55,855 nucleotides of DNA from an uncultured Holdemania sp. (GCA_947037125.1 CAMQTJ010000007.1:1-55855), one strand, 5' to 3'; shown: positions 17,519 through 25,780, numbered from the stretch's first letter. The notes: a model not told the origin generated them from the sequence alone. A program made the numbers and translations.

Positions 17519-18535
17519 TTATTTATCATTAAATAACGAATTCTTATAATTCATATAAAAAAATGGATCTAATTTATCTTCATAATCAAGTATGAAATCT
17601 TTTAAATCATCTTTATCTTTAAGTAAAAAAGATGGTGTTATACTATCATAATAATCTTGCTCAGTATAGACAATTTTTTCATGATCGCCCCACACATAAG
17701 CAGCTCTTAATCGATAAGATTTAGCATACATATTTTCAAAATCAATAACTGCAGACTGAGGAGCTAAAAACAAATTTTCAGTTAATCCCTCATGTATAAA
17801 CGTATCGTAATCATTAACGTTATAATTATTATATATTCCAATAATTTCAAATTCTATAATCCCATCAAAATTATCGGGATAATAATTACACAATGAATCA
17901 TAAACAACTTCACAACCAACACATTCTACATCACCATAAAATTCAATCATATCACCTAGTTTTAAATTATTTAACCTTGCATATTCACTAGTTACAAGAA
18001 TTACTCTTTCGCCATCTTTAATTTCTTGATTATTATAAAAACGACCTTCAACTATTTCATATAAGCCATTTTCAAACTCTATCATATTATCCTTATTACT
18101 TGTTGCAATATATCCATGGATTAAATCATATTCACTTAAAGTTATTGAACCATCCAAGTTGTCTGGCACTACAATTTTTTTATCAATAGGAAATATTCTT
18201 AGAAAATTTAATTTATTTGAAGCTAAAACTCGTTCATCATTTTGCATTTGATCAAATAAATCCATTAGTTCATCATTATAAAAATCCGGATAATTTCTAG
18301 TGTCTGTTACTGCAATTTGTATTAATGGAATATGTCTTACAAGTAAATCATATATTCTATCTTGTTCTATTTTAAAATTAGTTATAAATTCTTGTTCTTC
18401 TTTATGTTGAGATTCTATAATAAGGTTTATTTTGTTGTTTTTTTTACTATTTTTAACAACTGTAAAATCTAAAAATAGAATGATTGCAAATAATAATATA
18501 ATTAATAAATATTTATATTGCATAATTTTTTTCAT
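17519..18535 (-). CDS. Membrane-anchored MacB-type extracellular module without permease domain
   Basis: The 338-residue protein has one N-terminal membrane helix (about 8-27), then only an extracellular part. That part shows the pattern of the MacB periplasmic core of FtsX-type ABC permeases: YEIVEGRFYNNQEI, VILVTSEYARLNNLKLGDMIEF, and FEIIGIYNNY, followed by a LFLAPQSAVI segment. The three C-terminal FtsX helices are absent, and the protein ends shortly after LKDFILDYEDKLDPFFYMNY. The frame is intact and the SD (GAGGGGA) is good, so this seems to be a stable product. It is a paralogue of the broken gene upstream. It could act as a decoy, accessory sensor or immunity protein for the neighbouring ABC transporters; function is unknown. 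Confidence 0.7.
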   Translation of the reverse strand: MKKIMQYKYLLIILLFAIILFLDFTVVKNSKKNNKINLIIESQHKEEQEFITNFKIEQDRIYDLLVRHIPLIQIAVTDTRNYPDFYNDELMDLFDQMQNDERVLASNKLNFLRIFPIDKKIVVPDNLDGSITLSEYDLIHGYIATSNKDNMIEFENGLYEIVEGRFYNNQEIKDGERVILVTSEYARLNNLKLGDMIEFYGDVECVGCEVVYDSLCNYYPDNFDGIIEFEIIGIYNNYNVNDYDTFIHEGLTENLFLAPQSAVIDFENMYAKSYRLRAAYVWGDHEKIVYTEQDYYDSITPSFLLKDKDDLKDFILDYEDKLDPFFYMNYKNSLFNDK

Positions 18536-18584
18536 GTCATAATCCCCTCTTTTATCTTTTAATATAAATTATTGCAATAAAAAA

Positions 18585-19519
18585 TCAATAGTAATTAACT
18601 AATTCATTTTTAAAACTCATTGAATAATAAGGTTTTAATAAATCTTCATAATCTAAAATAAATTGCTCTAAGTCTTTACGATCTTTTAGTTGAATATTAA
18701 TTGCAAACGTTCTATATACAATTTCTCTTTTCAAAAACGTTTCTCCACCACTCATAAATTTTTGGTGATTATCCACTAAAGGAATTATAGAAGTAACAGG
18801 TGCTAAAAGAGTATTTTCATTATATTGTGCAGGTGAATTACTGTAACTATATTGATAAAAATCATCATAAACTTCATAATCTTTAGTAAAATTATTATTG
18901 AATATACCAATTATTTCATATTCTATAAAACCATCATAATCTCCACTAGAAACAAGAAATTGGATTTTATCACCAATTTGTTTACTATTTATTTTTGCGA
19001 ATTCACTTGTCACTAAAATAACCTTTGAACCATTATTTACTTCATCCATCGTATAAAATCTACCTTCAACAATATCATATGTACCATCAATTATATTAAT
19101 CATTTTATCACAATCATTTGCTATTAAGAGCATTTCATTAATATTATATTCATATGGCATTTGTGACATTAAAAGATCATCTGGTAAATAGACATTTTCA
19201 TTTATTGGGTAAAGAGAATGACTGTCTAAGTGGTTGTATGTTAATACTCTATCATCTTTTTTAATTTGATCAAAAGCATTAATAATTTCATCACTTATAT
19301 CAATGTCATCATACATTGTCATTGGATTTGATTTCGAGCAAAATCAATTGTCACATAACTATTAACCGTAAATTCTTTTTCTATTTCAACTATTTCATTT
19401 TCTTGATCTTCTATTTTTTGTTGTTGTTCCTTATTAATATCTACTTTAATAAGTAAAAATAATGCAAAAAAGACCATTAAACTTAATGATATATATTTTA
19501 ATAACTTCATACTTTTCAT
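18585..19519 (-). pseudogene. Second MacB-type extracellular module, frameshifted
   Basis: Two frames together make one protein of about 309 residues related to the 338-residue neighbour. The first (from ATG at 19519) gives a membrane helix and a linker, ending at 19319; the second (to 18585) resumes with MTMYDDIDISDEIINAFDQI and continues as YDIVEGRFYTMDEVNNG and KVILVTSEFAKINSKQIGD. The break is at a tandem copy of the 5-mer GATTT (plus strand 19325-19334). Removing one copy joins the frames as ARN-PMTMYDD, matching TRN-YPDFYND of the intact paralogue. It may be a recent null mutation, a phase-variable state, or two coupled genes, since the frames overlap by ATGA. It is the first gene after the LytTR-type operator. 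Confidence 0.75.
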
Positions 19520-19602
19520 AACTTATTCCCCTTTTTTCTTGTTGAATTGATTGAAAATTATTTTTAATATTAGAAATTTTAATTGAAAATTATTCCTAAT
19601 TT

Positions 19603-19670
19603 ATATTATCATATCGTATATCGTATTACAATTGATTGGGATTAAGTGTCTTTTATTTGAGCTTAAGCGT
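19603..19670 (-). promoter_or_regulatory. Candidate LytTR operator and promoter of the MacB-module genes
   Basis: Read on the minus strand, two direct repeats (ACGCTTAAGCTC at 19659-19670 and ACACTTAATCCC at 19638-19649) start 21 bp apart. A -35 (TTGTAA, 19626-19631) begins 18 bp after the second repeat start, and a -10 (TAATAT, 19603-19608) follows after 17 bp. The same geometry occurs at 48867-48934. Paired 9-10-bp repeats two helical turns apart, upstream of a poor -35, are how known LytTR activators (for example AgrA) bind. The site begins right after the HK1 stop codon. Confidence 0.72.
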
Positions 19671-19672
19671 AA

Positions 19673-20569
19673 TTATATATTCTTTATCTTACTTTTTTTA
19701 GTTACTATCGATATCATTTCAACACTTGTAATACTTTCATTATAACCGTCAATACATTTTTTAGCTTCAATTATCTTACCGTCATCAATACAACTATTTA
19801 TATAGCTTAATACATGCCTCATATCGTGTTTTAGACTTATAATATTATCATTTAATTGATAAACTTGCTTAATACTTTGTAGCTTATTATTTTTAAGTAA
19901 TAAACTTATTTCATCATCACTTATTTTTTTATTAATGCTTAATAAGTTAAAGAATGTCGTAATCATTACAATAGTAAAAATAGATAAAGCTGTAAAGCCT
20001 ATAACATAAATATCATTACTAAAACTATTAGTATAAATTAACTCTTTAAAAGGCAAATAGATAATTATGATAAAAACAGTGAAAATAAACATCGTTAAAA
20101 TTTGATTCTCACTAATCACAGCTTGATATTTTTTTCTTATACTTAAAATAGTATATAACGTAACCATTAAAACTAATTCAATAAATATCTTAGTTGGATA
20201 AATCAGATTAGATACTAAAAGCTTATCTACACTAATGTTATCAAATAATATTATACTAAAAAGCAACATAACTAAACCATCCATTATTAAAGTTAAAACA
20301 AATGTAAAAAAACAAATGAATAATTTTTCTATCAATAAATTTTTAGTAAACTTAAATACAAAAATTAGGTTTATCAATAATATTAAATAAGGCATTAAAA
20401 TTTGATTACTAAAAAATAACTGTGAACAAATTATTAAGAAAAAACTGATAATTGAATACAGTAAAAAAGCTTTTTTATTATACAAAGATTTCATCGTTAA
20501 GTATTTTGAAAAAAATAATAAACTAATAATTACTTCAAACAATGAAATTATTAAATCAAAAGTATTCAT
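19673..20569 (-). CDS. Sensor kinase-like protein HK1: membrane sensor and phospho-His helix, no ATPase domain
   Basis: The 298-residue protein has about six membrane helices (residues 5-210) and a dimerisation helix with the GHKL/AgrC-type phospho-acceptor motif LKHDMRH (His248). It stops at residue 298, a few residues past the helix pair, so the whole HATPase domain (N-box, G-boxes) is absent. No ATPase remnant is found in the 150 nt downstream; the operator starts 3 nt after the stop. The membrane and DHp parts align with HK2 (21333-22661) without a large gap. It is preceded by the response regulator, 9 nt away, with an AGGAT SD. It could accept phosphate in trans from HK2, act as a receptor subunit, or simply be a truncated gene. 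Confidence 0.8.
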   Translation of the reverse strand: MNTFDLIISLFEVIISLLFFSKYLTMKSLYNKKAFLLYSIISFFLIICSQLFFSNQILMPYLILLINLIFVFKFTKNLLIEKLFICFFTFVLTLIMDGLVMLLFSIILFDNISVDKLLVSNLIYPTKIFIELVLMVTLYTILSIRKKYQAVISENQILTMFIFTVFIIIIYLPFKELIYTNSFSNDIYVIGFTALSIFTIVMITTFFNLLSINKKISDDEISLLLKNNKLQSIKQVYQLNDNIISLKHDMRHVLSYINSCIDDGKIIEAKKCIDGYNESITSVEMISIVTKKSKIKNI

Positions 20570-20578
20570 AATTTAATC

Positions 20579-21265
20579 CTATAATATAAAATTACAATAA
20601 GCTTCTTTTGTATCTTTAAGCTTTCTTGCACTAATATATAATTCTTTCCCATTTTTTAAAATTAGTGAATCTTCATTAACACTTAAATTTTTAATCCATA
20701 ACATATTTACAACTACTCCACGATATACTTCGTAAAAATCATTTTCCATAAATTGATCAATGACCTTTTTAATACTACAACGCTGTTCAATAACTATTTT
20801 ATTAGTATGTATGGAAATATAATTATGCTTTGATTCTATATAAAGTATATCTTTAAATAAAATAAATTGATCATTAACTTGATAGAATCGATTGTTTTTT
20901 TTCATTACTAACATAAATTTTTTCATGGCATCACTAAAATCTTCTTTAAATTTACTTTTACGTAAAAAGAAAAAGGTATCTACTTTATAAGTATCAAAAA
21001 CTAAATCCTCACGATTTGAACAAAATATTAACTTAGGACTATTTTGTTTATTTTCAATAGCCAATGCTATATCAATTCCATTAATATTAGGCATACTGAT
21101 ATCTAAAAAATATAAGTCAAACTCAGTATTGATTAGCAACTCAACATTACTTCCATCATATGTAACTATATCAAAATCAATATTATTATCATATTGATTC
21201 AATTGATCACATAACTTTTTTGTATCATTTAAACAATCATCAACTATTGCAACTTTATAAACCAT
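20579..21265 (-). CDS. LytTR family response regulator
   Basis: The 228-residue protein has a CheY-like receiver (residues 1-120; acidic pair Asp9-Asp10, phospho-acceptor Asp55 in YFLDISMPN, Lys near 103) and a LytTR DNA-binding domain (about 128-226, with DILYIESKHNYISIHT and EVYRGVVVNMLWIKNL). It belongs with AgrA/VirR-type regulators that control peptide-related functions. The SD (GGGAGAATAG) is good. It lies between the two kinase-like genes HK2 and HK1. Its likely targets are the paired CTTAA repeats at 19638-19670 and 48867-48899. Confidence 0.92.
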   Translation of the reverse strand: MVYKVAIVDDCLNDTKKLCDQLNQYDNNIDFDIVTYDGSNVELLINTEFDLYFLDISMPNINGIDIALAIENKQNSPKLIFCSNREDLVFDTYKVDTFFFLRKSKFKEDFSDAMKKFMLVMKKNNRFYQVNDQFILFKDILYIESKHNYISIHTNKIVIEQRCSIKKVIDQFMENDFYEVYRGVVVNMLWIKNLSVNEDSLILKNGKELYISARKLKDTKEAYCNFIL

Positions 21266-21332
21266 ATACTATTCTCCCTGCAATTATATATGCATTAATT
21301 TTACTATATTTATTGAATCCTTTAAAACTCTA

Positions 21333-22661
21333 TTAAATGATATTATTTTTAGCTGTTAAGATATCATCAATAATGCTTATATCTTTTTCACTTTTAAATA
21401 ATAGTTTGCAAACAAATAAATAATTACTACTTTCAAATTGAATTTTGCTATTTGTATGGTTCATTATATCCACCGTGTTATTAATACCATATCCATGACC
21501 CTTTGATAGTTTAGATGTTTTTATATCATTATTTAAAATTATACTTTCTACTTCAATACTATTTTCTATACGTACTATAATATACTCATTTTTATCTTTA
21601 ATATTAATTCGTATTTTATTATCACCTTTACAGTTTTCATAAGCATTTTCAAATATATTACTTAATACAATCATAAGATCATTGTCACCTAAATTAAAAT
21701 TACATAATGAACTAATCGTAAATACACAATCAATATTAAGTCGATCACATGATTCTTGCAATTGATTTATTGCATGATTTAAAACATTATTATTAGTTAT
21801 TTTACTTGATACTACACTTTTAATACTAAGATCATAATTACTGATAATATTTTGTGCTTTTTCATAGTTATTATTATCTAACATGTCATCAATTGTTTTT
21901 AATGTATTATTCATTTCATTTTTAATCATTATAATTTTATCATTCATTTCCTCAATCTTACCATCTTGTTTTAACTTACTTTCTAAAACCACAAGCTTTA
22001 CTTCAGAATCAGTTATTTGTTTATTTAATTTTAATAAGCTAATAAAAGCAATATATAGACCTATTAATAATAAGAAAAGAAATAGCATACCTAATAAAAA
22101 CACCATTTCATTATGATTTGAACCATGTATTAATAAACCATAAGTTGTTTGAATAAATGAAACAATAATAATCAAAAGAAATAGCACAACGATTTGCGAT
22201 TTAATAATTATGTTATTATATTTTTTTCTTCCTTTACAAATTAGTGCATACGCAAAAAATAACACTATATTTACTATAATTGTAAATAACCAAAAATATT
22301 GTGAACTATAAAGATTAGGTGAAATTATATCACCATAAAATACTAAACTTGTTCCAATTATTAAAAAGTTCGCAACTAAACTAATTATATTATATGATAA
22401 AAAGTTTACAAATATTTTTTCTATTAAGTCATTTTCAGAATATAATAAAGTAAATATAAAACATGGCAACATAAATACATAAATATATATTCCTTCAAAA
22501 CCAATAATTAAATTACTTAAACTCATTACTACAGTACTAATTGCTACAAACAAAAAGAAAATCTTTATGTTATATTTTTTATTCATTGTAAGATAATTAG
22601 CTAAAAACCAATAGATTATCATGTTTTGTAATATGTTAATACCAATATCAAATAGGTTCAT
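21333..22661 (-). CDS. GHKL sensor kinase HK2 with ATPase domain but Asn in place of the phospho-His
   Basis: The 442-residue protein has about six membrane helices (residues 5-210), a coiled DHp helix pair (215-285) and a C-terminal GHKL ATPase (about 295-425) with N-box NIFENAYEN (335-343), IENSIE, and G-box GHGYGI (388-393). Where GHKL kinases have H-D, this protein reads IKNEMNN: Asn248 and Glu249. HK1 has LKHDMRH at the same residue numbers. I chose the ATG at 22661, which lies 8 nt after AGGAGG; an in-frame TTG at 22667 would add two residues. HK2 may be unable to autophosphorylate but able to phosphorylate HK1 in a heterodimer. It has its own promoter upstream. Confidence 0.88.
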   Translation of the reverse strand: MNLFDIGINILQNMIIYWFLANYLTMNKKYNIKIFFLFVAISTVVMSLSNLIIGFEGIYIYVFMLPCFIFTLLYSENDLIEKIFVNFLSYNIISLVANFLIIGTSLVFYGDIISPNLYSSQYFWLFTIIVNIVLFFAYALICKGRKKYNNIIIKSQIVVLFLLIIIVSFIQTTYGLLIHGSNHNEMVFLLGMLFLFLLLIGLYIAFISLLKLNKQITDSEVKLVVLESKLKQDGKIEEMNDKIIMIKNEMNNTLKTIDDMLDNNNYEKAQNIISNYDLSIKSVVSSKITNNNVLNHAINQLQESCDRLNIDCVFTISSLCNFNLGDNDLMIVLSNIFENAYENCKGDNKIRINIKDKNEYIIVRIENSIEVESIILNNDIKTSKLSKGHGYGINNTVDIMNHTNSKIQFESSNYLFVCKLLFKSEKDISIIDDILTAKNNII

Positions 22662-22697
22662 ATACAAGACCTCCTATATGAATAATTAATAATACAT

Positions 22698-22742
22698 AAT
22701 TATCCCTTGATAATTATATCACACTAGATAATTATTAATCAA
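22698..22742 (-). promoter_or_regulatory. Promoter of the HK2-RR-HK1 operon with overlapping dyad
   Basis: On the minus strand, TTGATT (22737-22742) and TATAAT (22713-22718) are 18 bp apart. A perfect inverted repeat AATTATC-CCTT-GATAATT (22698-22715) covers the end of the -10 and the start site, a place where a repressor could act. Confidence 0.7.
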
Positions 22743-22745
22743 AAA

Positions 22746-22773
22746 AAGTAAATCATATTTAAATGACTTACTT
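22746..22773 (-). terminator. Terminator after the ABC ATPase gene
   Basis: On the minus strand an 11-bp stem with one mismatch (AAGTAAGTCAT/ATGATTTACTT) is followed by a run of T. It separates the ABC operon from the kinase operon. Confidence 0.75.
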
Positions 22774-22780
22774 AGTTAAT

Positions 22781-23422
22781 CTATAATTTAATAATTCTAT
22801 CACAATAGTTCGCTACATCAATGTCATGTGTTACAATTATAACACTAACGCCTAATTTATTAATTGATTTAAATAAATTCATTAAATCAATACTAGATTT
22901 TTCATCTAAGGCACCTGTAGGTTCATCAGCTAAAACAACTTTACTATTAGTTATTAAAGCTCTTGCCACTGCTACACGTTGTTTTTCACCACCTGATAAA
23001 TATTCAATTTTATGTTTTATTAGATAATTAATACCTAAGTTATTTAATAGTTCAATTGCTCTTTTTTTACCATCTTTTTTATTAAAATATTTATACTCTA
23101 AAGGTAATAAAATATTATCCATAACACTGTACTCATTAATAAGGGCAAAATTTTGAAAAATAAATGAAACATTATGCCTTCTAAATTTGAGTAATTCCTT
23201 TTCACTATATTGTGAAACATCACAAGAATCAAATAAATATTGACCACTACTAAGTGATTCAAGGCCTCCAATAATATTTAATAATGTCGTTTTACCACAA
23301 CCACTTTTCCCCATTATTGCAACCATTTCACCATCATTAATTTTAAATGATAAATCATCAAACAAAACTCTACTATTATTTTCCTTACCAAAAATCTTAT
23401 TTATTTTTTTCATTTCAATCAT
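22781..23422 (-). CDS. ABC transporter ATPase, MacB/LolD-type (peptide or lipoprotein class)
   Basis: The 213-residue ATPase has Walker A (GKSGCGKTT, about 38-46), the Q-loop in FIFQNFALI, signature LSGGEKQRVA, Walker B (VVLADEPTGALD) and the H-loop (VIIVTHD). It belongs to the MacB/LolD/FtsE group that pairs with FtsX-type permeases. Its SD (GGAGG) lies within the end of the permease gene upstream. It is the third gene of an operon with two half-size permeases (24665-25576 and 23425-24672). Confidence 0.95.
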   Translation of the reverse strand: MIEMKKINKIFGKENNSRVLFDDLSFKINDGEMVAIMGKSGCGKTTLLNIIGGLESLSSGQYLFDSCDVSQYSEKELLKFRRHNVSFIFQNFALINEYSVMDNILLPLEYKYFNKKDGKKRAIELLNNLGINYLIKHKIEYLSGGEKQRVAVARALITNSKVVLADEPTGALDEKSSIDLMNLFKSINKLGVSVIIVTHDIDVANYCDRIIKL

Positions 23423-23424
23423 TA

Positions 23425-24672
23425 CTAAATCCTCCTGATAAAATGCACAATATTCAACTGTTTTAACTTAGTCCATACGCAAATAAATATAATAATATAA
23501 AGCAGCAAATCATTAAATATCATTAATGATATAATCAAAAATAATAATCTAATAAAATTAGCATCAAGTATCTTACCATATAATAGGAAAATAATTAATC
23601 CTAAAACATTTGATACACTGACAATAACAACTAAATCACTTGCAATTAAATAAACGATGTCTTTATAGCTTGCACCCATTGCTAAATGTATTGCATAGCG
23701 ATTAAAGTTAATTGCTAAACGTTTCATATATGATACCACTAAAATAATTAAACTAAATACTTGGATAAATAAATAACCAAATACTGCATACTTAATGATG
23801 CTTTGATAGGTATTATAGTTATATTCACTTTCTTTATTTAAATTGTGTAACGAGTACATATTTTCATATTCTGATTCTTGTATGATATCATTAATTTCAT
23901 TTGTAACATCGTCATCTTCGACAATTATACCTGGCATTAAAACAGAATAATTGATCATTTCTATTCTATCAAACAAAGCATTAGTACTATCAATAATTGT
24001 AGTAGGTATTAAAATATACTGATCAAGTAGTTGATAATCACCTGATGAAAAATTATAACTTTTACTATTTTTTTGTAAAAAACCAACGATTTCAAATTCA
24101 CTATTTTCTTCAAATATAAAATAATTACCAATAATTTTATCACTTATATTAAAATATTGTTTATATTCATACCCTAGTAAAATAGGTATTGAACTTCCTT
24201 TTTTATAATGAAATTGAATAAATTTATTCAATAACCCACTATCTAATTTTAAATTATTAGTATTAATATAATTTTCATTTACTGTTATGGATTTATACAA
24301 ATATAAATCATTACCTAATTCACTAAATATAAAATCAGTAAGTTTTGAATCAAATGAAGATGTGAAACTTTGATTAGCTTCTATCACAACATTATATTCA
24401 TTTAGTTTACTATATAAATCGATTACATCTAACTTATGTTCACTATCATACATTTCATCAAAAACATCACTTGTTCCAATATCAGATATTCTTATAACAT
24501 TTTTATTACCATAGTTTTTTAAAAAATCATTTCTTGCACTTGTTTGAATATCATAAAAAATCAATAATAGCCCCATAATTACAACTGATAATGTCAGTTG
24601 AATAATAAAAATAACAATTAAATATGGTGTATTAGTTAAATTTATTTTTATTTCTTTAAGTATTTTATTCAT
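23425..24672 (-). CDS. FtsX/MacB-type ABC permease (subunit 2)
   Basis: The 415-residue protein has an N-terminal helix (about 14-38), a large extracellular core (about 40-285), and three C-terminal FtsX helices (about 293-313, 345-365, 375-400). It overlaps the upstream permease by eight bases and ends 2 nt before the ATPase start, so the three genes form one operon. The permeases differ from each other, so the transporter is probably a heterodimer. Such MacB-type machines do not move substrate through the membrane but pull on extracellular peptides or lipoproteins. The substrate is unknown; bacteriocin resistance or peptide signalling fits the neighbours. Confidence 0.88.
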   Translation of the reverse strand: MNKILKEIKINLTNTPYLIVIFIIQLTLSVVIMGLLLIFYDIQTSARNDFLKNYGNKNVIRISDIGTSDVFDEMYDSEHKLDVIDLYSKLNEYNVVIEANQSFTSSFDSKLTDFIFSELGNDLYLYKSITVNENYINTNNLKLDSGLLNKFIQFHYKKGSSIPILLGYEYKQYFNISDKIIGNYFIFEENSEFEIVGFLQKNSKSYNFSSGDYQLLDQYILIPTTIIDSTNALFDRIEMINYSVLMPGIIVEDDDVTNEINDIIQESEYENMYSLHNLNKESEYNYNTYQSIIKYAVFGYLFIQVFSLIILVVSYMKRLAINFNRYAIHLAMGASYKDIVYLIASDLVVIVSVSNVLGLIIFLLYGKILDANFIRLLFLIISLMIFNDLLLYIIIFICVWTKLKQLNIVHFIRRI

Positions 24673-25576
24673 TTATTTTATACCTCAACTTTTTATAAAT
24701 ATTACTAGTTGGTAAATAAATTGAAATCATTGATATAATTATTACAAGCAATATGTACGACATTTCAATTAATTGTTTGGTAAAGATAAATGTTAAAACA
24801 TAAGAAAATAATATTAAAAGTAAATATTCAATTAATATATCCATAAATATTTTCATTTTACCACAACCAAAAATAATTTTGATTTTAATAACTTCTCTTT
24901 TCATTTCTACATAATATGAAGATATACTTAAAATAGTAATCAGAAAAAAGCATACAATTATCCAAACTATTACATCAACGCCTGTAAAATCACTGGCAAA
25001 TATAATCGATGAATCAGAAATTTTATTCAAATTAGGATTATTATTTAAGTACTCAAATAAATCATTGTTTTCATATGAATCAATTCCATATTCTTTATTT
25101 GAATATACGTCACTTTGTTGTATGCTAAAATATACTTTATTTTCTAATACTTGATCATCTTTACTAATTACCCCAATTACTTTATATTCAATTTGATTAA
25201 ATATATAAATATCATTTATTTTTTTATCAACTTCAAAACCAACTACACAAACATTATTACCATTATCGCTTTGACTCAAAAAACGTCCATTAGCTAATTT
25301 TGGTTCTACAACATTACCAAAAATCCCAACAAAGCGATGATTATCATCAATTTTTAAATGAATTGAATAATCATTATAATTATTTTCGATATATTTTAAC
25401 TCTGTCTGTGTTTTATCATCTACTGATATATTTAAATAAGTATCACTTTGATAATTGTTTGAAATTATTGATAAGTAATTTATATTTTGCTTATAAATAT
25501 TATTAAATGTTAAGAAACTAAAAATAATTGTCATAGTAAATATAATTACGATATTGTTTAAATTTATTTTTTTCAT
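24665..25576 (-). CDS. FtsX/MacB-type ABC permease (subunit 1)
   Basis: The 303-residue protein has an N-terminal helix (about 8-26), a small extracellular core (about 30-195; VGIFGNVVEPKLANGRFLSQ, then YKVIGVISKDDQV) and three to four C-terminal helices. It lacks the larger core insert seen in subunit 2. The SD is GGGGAG, 4 nt before the ATG. It is the first gene of the ABC operon. The 52-nt element shared with the second ABC operon lies 66 nt upstream (25643-25694). Confidence 0.87.
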   Translation of the reverse strand: MKKINLNNIVIIFTMTIIFSFLTFNNIYKQNINYLSIISNNYQSDTYLNISVDDKTQTELKYIENNYNDYSIHLKIDDNHRFVGIFGNVVEPKLANGRFLSQSDNGNNVCVVGFEVDKKINDIYIFNQIEYKVIGVISKDDQVLENKVYFSIQQSDVYSNKEYGIDSYENNDLFEYLNNNPNLNKISDSSIIFASDFTGVDVIVWIIVCFFLITILSISSYYVEMKREVIKIKIIFGCGKMKIFMDILIEYLLLILFSYVLTFIFTKQLIEMSYILLVIIISMISIYLPTSNIYKKLRYKINE

Positions 25577-25642
25577 TTTTCTCCCCTATTTTATATCAAA
25601 TATTATTATATCTATTAAAATCATAAACTATTAAAGTATATT

Positions 25643-25694
25643 CAACCATAACTTAAACTTACAAAGATCTACTTAACATTACAATTATGTAAGA
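25643..25694 (-). promoter_or_regulatory. 52-nt element shared by two ABC operon promoters (copy 1)
   Basis: This stretch aligns without gaps to 52005-52056, with 37 of 52 positions equal by my count. The best-kept parts are CAACCATAACTTAA plus CTTACAAA at one end and TGTAAGA at the other; on the coding strand these read TCTTACA ... TTTGTAAG ... TTAAGTTATGGTTG. It contains several TTACAA-type half-sites. Both copies lie upstream of FtsX-type permease operons in the same orientation, so a common regulator is likely. No matching OmpR-type regulator is in the window. Confidence 0.6.
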
Positions 25695-25749
25695 TTGAAC
25701 ATATAATCTTTTTGAAAATTGATTATTTAATATTTAATATTTAATGTAT

Positions 25750-25780
25750 AAAAAAAACAATGCAGAAATATACATTGTTT
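25750..25780 (-). terminator. Terminator of the S9 peptidase gene
   Basis: On the minus strand an 8-bp stem (AAACAATG/CATTGTTT) with a 10-nt loop is followed by a T run, 17 nt after the stop at 25797. Confidence 0.85.

Noticed and set aside
19520-19672. Possible lost ATPase domain of HK1 downstream of its stop
   Set aside because: I read this stretch in all minus-strand frames and found no N-box or G-box; it is occupied by operator, promoter and SD.
21883-22116. 77-codon plus-strand frame within the HK2 gene
   Set aside because: Hydrophobic shadow of the opposite strand, with no SD.
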